This document shows, one piece after another, positions 57,586-64,000 of a stretch of DNA of 64,000 nt. The notes beneath the pieces are model-generated. The model was not told the origin of the DNA. It was given only the letters and a program-made list of their open reading frames with translations, and made no database searches. Origin of the DNA: Pilatotrama ljubarskyi. Taxonomy: Eukaryota; Basidiomycota; Agaricomycetes; Polyporales; Polyporaceae. Numbering within the stretch: the stretch's first letter is position 1; each line of letters opens with the position of its first letter. The stretch spans positions 6,336 through 70,335 of the forward strand of contig MU277723.1 of assembly GCA_022385805.1 (NCBI GenBank), given 5' to 3'. Position numbers and translations under genes: made by a program.

Positions 57586-60500
57586 ATGAATCACCCCAGG
57601 ACAGTACCTCCGGATCCTCCTCCTCGACCGTCCGACCCGCTCCTCAATACCCTTTGTAGCTGCGAGCATACATGCAAGAAGATGCATCCTGGCGGGCAAT
57701 GGTTGACGTACGGACAAGTTAGAAACCACGAGCTGCAAGCCCGCCTTGCCTTCCCGCAAGCTCTGTACCGCGGGCGTGGACTGCAGAATTACGGAGGGCA
57801 CCTCAGACCGTATGCGACACGGGGCCGGATAGCCGTTAGTGGCCGCGGCTATGCTCCGGCTACCCCCAAAGCAGGTACTCAAAACCGTGGCAGAGGACAG
57901 CATGTCCTGCTTCGAGTCCCAGCTCAACCCTTGTCGACGGCCGTTGCTCAAGCTTCCCTGAAGCGTTCACGCTCCCCATCACTCGAGAACCCTGAATCTA
58001 TGCGCCGTGCTAGGCCGTCCGAGCATCTAACGCCGTCGCTCGATCTGACTTCCGCCCCACCCCAAGACGACATGTCTAGCGACCCGCCTAGTACATCCGG
58101 GGGTGGTCAGCACATTGCCCCTGATCTCGAACATGCAGAGACCATGGTCGATGTACAGTCTTGCAACAAAGACTTGGTGAGTTTGTGTATATACACATCC
58201 ACCGCAGCAGAGATACTCACGCCATCACAGTTCCTTTCCCATGATATAGAAGACATGTATGCAGAAGCCTCACCGCCCTCTTCGATCACGTCCCAGCCTG
58301 TTTCCGCAGCTCCTCCCTCCTCCGCTGAGCCCTTACAACCGTGGCAGGGTGGGAGCGCAGCAACGTCCGCCCGTGACCAGCCTGGGATGGTTCCTCGCAT
58401 GCCATGCTTCGGGAACCCTCCTCGCGCTCCGCTCAGCTCAGATATCCCTCCTGGCCCATCCATCAATCCTGAACAACGTCTCGGTCTGTATGATGATCCC
58501 GACGACTATGACCAACTGCAGCAGGATCTGGAGGCTCTCGATATTGCAGTGGATGCTGCTGGCCCACCGCTCGAGCCGTCTGCCTCACCGCAGCCAAGTG
58601 ACACGGTTCTCATGGCCATAACAGAGAGTGCGCAGCCTGACGAGGGCCCATCGGACGACGATGAGCTTGCTGGTGAGCTGGCGCGCAGCGCTGATATACC
58701 GGGGCTATCACCATTCGTACACCCACTCCTCGCGCGGGCCTTGGAGTTGCCAGACCTCGCCACAGGTGTCCTTTCTCCAGAGGCCGTTTTTGACGGTTCC
58801 CACCCGCTATGGTGGGTACGTCTTCTCCTTCTACTCGTCGCCTTCCTCCACACACACCACCATGTCACCTTTCGAGCTACGGACCTCATGCTCTTCACCC
58901 TCCGGACCATCTTCGTCGCCCTACGTATCCTTGATCAAAGTGACCCGATGCCTACGATGCTGAAGACCACGCTCAGACGGCTCGATCTGACCGATAAGTT
59001 CCACATTCTTATCGAATGTCCACAGTGCCGCCGCCTCTACAAGCCGATGATCCGGAACCACTCTGTCCAGTGCATATCCTGCGGGGTTCCGTTATTCAGT
59101 CACCCGTCTCGGACAATATTCTTGCGACTGCTTGGGAAAACTCCCCCCACTCCGATTCCGAAGAGCGTGAGCCCCTTGAGGCTGATATCCGCCGCCATTA
59201 TGTATTTGGTCAGGCAACCTGGGATGGAAGCCGAGCTAGAGGCCTGGGAAGAGCGACAGATACCGCCGCCAGGTGAATATCACTCCATACAAGACGGTCA
59301 AGTATGGAAGACGATCAAGGGCTCAGATGGTGAGCTGTTCTTTGGGCCAGACCGTGATCGGGACGAGCTCCACATCGCGGTCACCTTCCATGTCGACTGG
59401 TGTGTGTCTCATTTCTTCCCATTGTGCTTCACTAATGCTCATGGGTCTGAACATTTGTCCAGGTTTACGGCTGCCTCAAGCGCCTTCAGCGCATCATATT
59501 CAACCGGTGCACTATCATTCTCCATTCCGAACTTACCCCCCGCACTCCGGTGAGTACTACTTCCCTTCTGGGATACGAGCCTAGTATGTCGACTGAATGA
59601 CGATGCCACACTATCTACCGGTGTTCACGCCCGTAGATACCGCGTACATAACCTGATCTTGAGTGCTATGACTGCCGGGCCCAAAGAGCCCGATGCTGAA
59701 GAATTACAGCATTGGATTGAACTCCTTGTGGACGACTTATTATTGCTCTACCATCTAGGTATCTTCACGCCGACACCGTCACGCAAACAAGGTGAGCGCC
59801 TTTCTTTTGCACCTGCAACCGCCTGACATGCCCTGCATGCTATTGATAGGTAGACGATGCCGTGTGGTAGTGATATGCACATGTGCTGACCACCCTGCGA
59901 TGTGCAAAGCCAGTGGTTTCGCTGATAAGAGTCATCACCAAGCACCGTGTACAGCTGGCCGCACAAAGGTCGACGACCTGTACTCAGACACTTGTCTCGC
60001 AGGCGGTAAGTACCCAGCTGCACTGTCGTCCTGTACGTACACTGATAGTCCGAGTGTGCCACTGCGGCCAGGCTGTCCTGCACGGGACTATCAACGGCAT
60101 CGTGAACTCGCCGTTGAGTGGAAGGCATTGGAGAGCCAGAAGGAGCGCGACGAGCACTTCAAACAGCATGGTGCTCGGTGGTCGGAGCTCATGCGGCTCC
60201 CGTATTACGACTGCGTACGCATGACAGTCATTGACCCCATGCACAATCTTCTGCTCGGTAAGTCTCACTATCGTCATATTCTCGTGGCTTCTACTGGCAT
60301 ACACTGTCTTCTTGCTTTGCATTACCAATGTTGGCTGATTATGATTGCATGCTGGGCGCGGGACCATAGGTGTCGTCAAGACGCAGTGGTATTCACGTTG
60401 GATCAAGGGTGGCGCTTTGCGTGCTGATACGAAGGCGGGCACCAAGCGTGAACTCTCTGTGCTTCACCGGTTCCTGGACTCGGTAGGCCGTTCTGATCAA

Positions 60501-62468
60501 GTCGCCCACCTGTACTATACTTACATTGCCATGCCCATCAAGCTTGAGGTTCCTGAATGGGCAGGACGGCTACCGCTACGTGTTGGCGAGCCGGCGGGAG
60601 GATCACTTACTGCAGATGAATACAAACTCACCATAACGTGCCCAGTGCCTATGATCGTTGAGTGTAGCATCATTCCCTTCTGCGCGCTGCGGTGGCTCAT
60701 GCCTAGTTATATGGTCCATTTGCCTGACACCAACCGGGTGCAGATGCCGTTTATATGGCGGCAGTTTCTCCCAGAGGCCACAAAGGAGTTTGAAGCAGCT
60801 CAGCAGAAATATACCACCGCCATGCGCAAGCACAACGATGTCCTTCTGCAGCATTCCCGTGACGTCGACGCCCTTCGCGCTCAGGCTGCGGCTGACAGCA
60901 GCTCGAAGCTAGCTAAGAAGCTCAAGGCTTTGGAGGGCAAGACACCTCTTCCGCCTCCAAAGCCGGTGGCGCGTATGCACGCAGATGAGCTTCCGCTTGT
61001 GCTGAAGCTCTCGACTGCACTGAAACTGCTCTTAGCATCACGGACAAATGTCCAGCAGCGTGAGCGAGGCACAGCGCTGCTCTTTGCATATCTGTTGGAT
61101 TATAAGCGGGTGAGCTATCAAGTCAAGTTCGTGCGCTATCGAACAGTTTGCTTACCAGCACTCTGGTGATAATCACGCCAAAAATATTCAGATATACGGG
61201 ATTGAGGCCATGGTACCTAATCACCACTACTCTACTCACATACCCCCGCAGCTCGATGGCTATGCAACCGTCTATGGCATGTGGGCTTTCCTCCCAGAGC
61301 GTCTCAACAAAGACCTGAAAGACACGAACCTGAACAACCGAAGAGGCGGCCAGCAGGAGGTCACGATGATGCGAGAGTTCTACCGCGAGGTCGAGCTCAG
61401 ATCCATTGTGAGTATATCGTTCTTCCAGCCCGTGTGGATGATCTGATAGTACAGACATTCCGGGCAGGTAAAACATGTTGAGACAGCTCCAGGCCAATCG
61501 CTCGAAAGCACGGCATCCCGAACAATCGCCACCCGCTTTCTCCAAAATCCACGCGAAGCGCGAGGCACGTTTGAGGCGACCGCGACAGCGGGTCTGGCTA
61601 TAGCTGATGATGGTGCGTGTTAATGTGGTTGCTCATGTACCAACGCAGCAGGCTCTCACTGGGGTCCCGGCCGGTCTTTTTCCGGTACAGCGATGATGGC
61701 TTACACGACGAGCATTGGCACTGGCGTCCAATCTTCCACCACGATCGCATTGGATCTGTCACTCCGTGACGCAATCCTGTCATTCTACAACAGCGACCCG
61801 AGCACCCCACGGGGGGTGAGGTTCTATCACGGTCACGACAGCGACGCTCCCTCCGGGTCAATCTTCCTCAATACTACGGCCTATACACTGAGCTATGTTG
61901 TCAAGGATGGGCGAAGGATCACGCCGGCAAGTTCGTCTGGCATAGTGAAGGTATACACGGCCTCTGCATCTTATCTCGCCGGCGACGTTGTGCGCTTTCT
62001 ATACCATGTCCAACCTGGCCGCCCAAGACCTCACATCTTTGCGGAGATGAGGTGGATGGTCCCACAGGCGTTTACAGACCCTCCTGAGAGTCCGTGGGCA
62101 GAATAGTATGTTTTTCGGCTTCCGTATACGGCAGATATGACACTCACTAAACCGGACATAGCCCTGAACTCGAGATCAAATCTTGGGCATTTCGGGCACA
62201 TCGACAACTATCTACACGCCTATTCGAGGGTCCTGAAACGCCACCAGTCCTTGTGCCTGTGGAGACAATCCAATACCAGCTCGCCCGAGGTGTTTGCGAC
62301 CTCACAACGCCCCGAGTATGGCTTACCATGTCGCTCGAAGCGGTAGGTCGCCCTCAAATCGCGTGAGCACTTAGTGAATGAACTGACGCATCCCGCATGA
62401 AGTGCGCTATCTCGATGGAATGTCTGACCGAGCCGATGATGACCCGCGAAGCAGGGAGCACCGCTTGA
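57586..62468 (+). CDS. Tnp2-like CACTA (EnSpm) transposase
   Basis: About nine exons stay in frame from the ATG at 57586 to about 62468. An Arg/Ser/Pro-rich N-terminus of about 330 residues precedes the family core. The core has a zinc-ribbon-like C-x2-C pair (IECPQCRRLYKP, VQCISCGVPLF), HVDWFTAASSAF formed across an intron, and FSIPNLPPALRYRV. It continues with ARWSELMRLPYYDCVRM and TVIDPMHNLLLGVVKTQWYS, whose D-P-M-H is the most conserved catalytic motif of plant and fungal Tnp2. Next come RLPLRVGEPAGGSLTADEYK, VPNHHYSTHIPPQLDGYATV, YGMWAFLPERLNKDLKDTN and GGQQEVTMMREFYREVELRS. A C-terminal domain (QYQLARGVCDLTTPRVWLT) ends it. These genes mobilise CACTA elements, which are common in Agaricomycetes. 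One expected C-x2-C pair after the motif SHHQAPC is reduced to a single Cys. Terminal repeats were not found. It may be a live element, a recently dead one, or domesticated. Confidence 0.8.
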
Positions 62469-62904
62469 TAGCTGAGTCTGCAGCAAGAAGGGTAGAGGTA
62501 CGTCCGGAGCTGCTCTCACGCTCTTCAGCTGATATAGCTTCCTGCTGACATCGCCCTCGGGAGCTAGGGCACACGACTGCCTTGTTTTATGATATGCTGG
62601 CTACCTATAAGTATATAGCAGGCAACTTACAGGTGCGGACAGCGACGGGCACATTGAGTGATTCTGCAGACTGCCGGCTAACAAGACGACGACGACGAGA
62701 GCGGATAAGAAGGTTCTATTCTACAAGCAAGTGACCACGAGCACAAGCGACTGAAGACGACAGACATCAGAGTGCAGACAGGTGAGAGGAGCAGCAGAGC
62801 CAGGAGAATGGCGGGACCAGAGGTGAAGCACGTTGCGACAAGTACAGAGGCGCTGAAAGCGAGGGAGCAAGATCGTCGAGCAAGGGTGAGTCGTCCCAGT
62901 TGTG
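62469..62904. other. convergent intergenic region
   Basis: Lies between the Tnp2 gene and the opposing gene at 62905-63979. It is purine-rich near 62690-62880 with GACGACGACGA. No gene seen. Confidence 0.4.
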
Positions 62905-63979
62905 CTAGGTGGCGGAGGGTGCATCGCTGTTGTCGCCAAAGCCGGGTGGGTCAGGATAAGTGTACCAGTCACGCAGGTACGTCCGCTGAGGATGCTTGTC
63001 CTTAAATTCCTCGTACCACAGCCGGTTGATGCCAAAGTTGAAAGGCGAGTACAGCGGCGGGTCGTCGGATGCTCTTCCAGTCCCGGAGACTCTTTCGGCC
63101 ATTGCACGAGCAACACGTGCGGGCACGGTGCTCATGAAGATCTCCCAGAGCTCGTGCAGAATGTCGGTGAGCTGATGCATCATATTAGATGCTGCGTTTC
63201 GCTATCCGGAGACTCTCTCACCGATTCTGATCGCCAGTTCGGGGATATTCTCTCGAAGAAGGTTGTGTTCTTCAACTGAGTGTCGCTCTTGCCTCCCATG
63301 CCGCAGTTTTGCGCCATACGACGCTTCCAAGCAGCGACGTCCTCGACCACGGCGTCCTCGGGACCACTCGCATCGTCAGACATCATGTCCTGTACGAGGA
63401 AGGGCGTCGGGTCGACTCCATGCCTGTCGATGTAGGCGGGGACAGAAGTCAACAAATTTGCTGACTTCTGCGCTCCATTTCGCATTTTTAGCGGCCCATT
63501 ATCCGACGGACGTCAGAATGTGCTTAACACCCACCGCTTTGCGCCGATTCAAACGTCTGGAGGCCCGCTCGTTCTCCACAAGTTTCTTCTTCTTCTCCTC
63601 GTCGAACTGGGCACCATACTGCTTTTTGAAGTTCCGGAAGGTCTTCTTCGCCGCCTCGCAGAGGACTCCATGGGTGAGCTTGACGTCTGGTGCGTTCATC
63701 CAGCTCACATATTTGGTTGAATGTTGCTGTAATGGCGCACACACTGAGGGTTAACATAGAATCTGTCTCGCAGTGTCGCAGGCTCACCTTCAGCTCTTGC
63801 ATCGCAAGCTCTGCAACTCGGTTGAACAGCGCTGGATTTACCGACTCATTGACGTTGGCCTCGAAGTTCACTGGCATGAACTCGGTCTCTCGAGGGACGC
63901 CCCACTGCGGCCAGGACTCCTTTTTTGAGACACCTGTTGCGAGCCGGAACTGCCTGATGATGACGGGCTTGCGTGACAT
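62905..63979 (-). CDS. multicopy-type Agaricomycete protein of unknown function ('SDDASGPED' family)
   Basis: Four exons join in frame from the ATG at 63979 (MSRKPVIIRQFRLAT). Introns lie after QELK, after NRRKA, and after NWRSES. The product contains a Lys/Glu-rich helix (FKKQYGAQFDEEKKKKLVEN), a conserved acidic motif MSDDASGPEDAVVEDVAAWK, and an aromatic C-terminal block (FNFGINRLWYEEFKDKHPQR). From memory of the group, many Agaricomycete genomes carry numerous paralogues with this acidic motif, often near transposons. The function is unknown and I cannot assign a Pfam name. It faces the Tnp2 gene tail to tail, so it could be cargo of the same element. The protein appears nearly complete, and the promoter runs off the window. 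Confidence 0.6.
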
Positions 63980-64000
63980 CGTTTAGGTGCGGCGTGGTTG

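Overview
The window is nuclear DNA of a filamentous basidiomycete, most likely an Agaricomycete. Most genes are split by short GT-AG introns of about 45-70 nt. The protein set fits that group: a DUF6534 membrane protein, a Kre9/KNH-like GPI-anchored protein, a Tnp2-type CACTA transposase and an Agaricomycete-style multicopy 'SDDASGPED' gene. Order Polyporales is a guess. The sequence contains one 90-base assembly gap (10212-10301). No rRNA, tRNA, CRISPR or prokaryotic operon structure was seen.

Layout. 1-5151 is gene-poor: a degenerate GTCCGGAGTA-type minisatellite, a 5' fragment of a Kre9-like gene, and diverged repeats. 5152-9746 (minus strand) holds an unrecognised acidic nuclear-looking protein and an intact Kre9/KNH-like GPI protein. 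Just upstream of the latter lies a TA-bounded segment with perfect 26-bp inverted ends that contains the gap. 11136-20365 (plus strand) carries cullin-1, a DUF6534 seven-helix protein with micro-exons, and the intronless histone acetyltransferase gene RTT109. 20366-24115 is empty as far as I can see. 24116-34086 holds an unrecognised coiled-coil protein, FCF2 (pre-rRNA processing) and COQ5 (ubiquinone synthesis) back to back on a short shared promoter, and a large PH-domain protein. 35846-51442 (minus strand) holds two big multi-exon genes: PRP8 (spliceosome core) and a PX-PH phospholipase D of the SPO14 type. 51991-56410 holds a PHD-finger protein, an in-frame fusion of a SET domain with the tRNA adenosine deaminase subunit TAD3, and a TIGR04076-family protein. 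57586-63979 looks like a transposon neighbourhood: an apparently intact Tnp2 CACTA transposase gene facing a second multicopy-type gene.

The genes do not form one pathway. Most are housekeeping functions (ubiquitin ligation, H3K56 acetylation, ribosome assembly, ubiquinone, splicing, lipid signalling, tRNA editing) with lineage-specific and mobile genes at both ends. The most unusual coding feature is the SET-TAD3 fusion. The most unusual non-coding feature is the inverted-repeat segment upstream of the Kre9-like gene. Exon joins were worked out by eye from splice consensus and frame, without transcript data.
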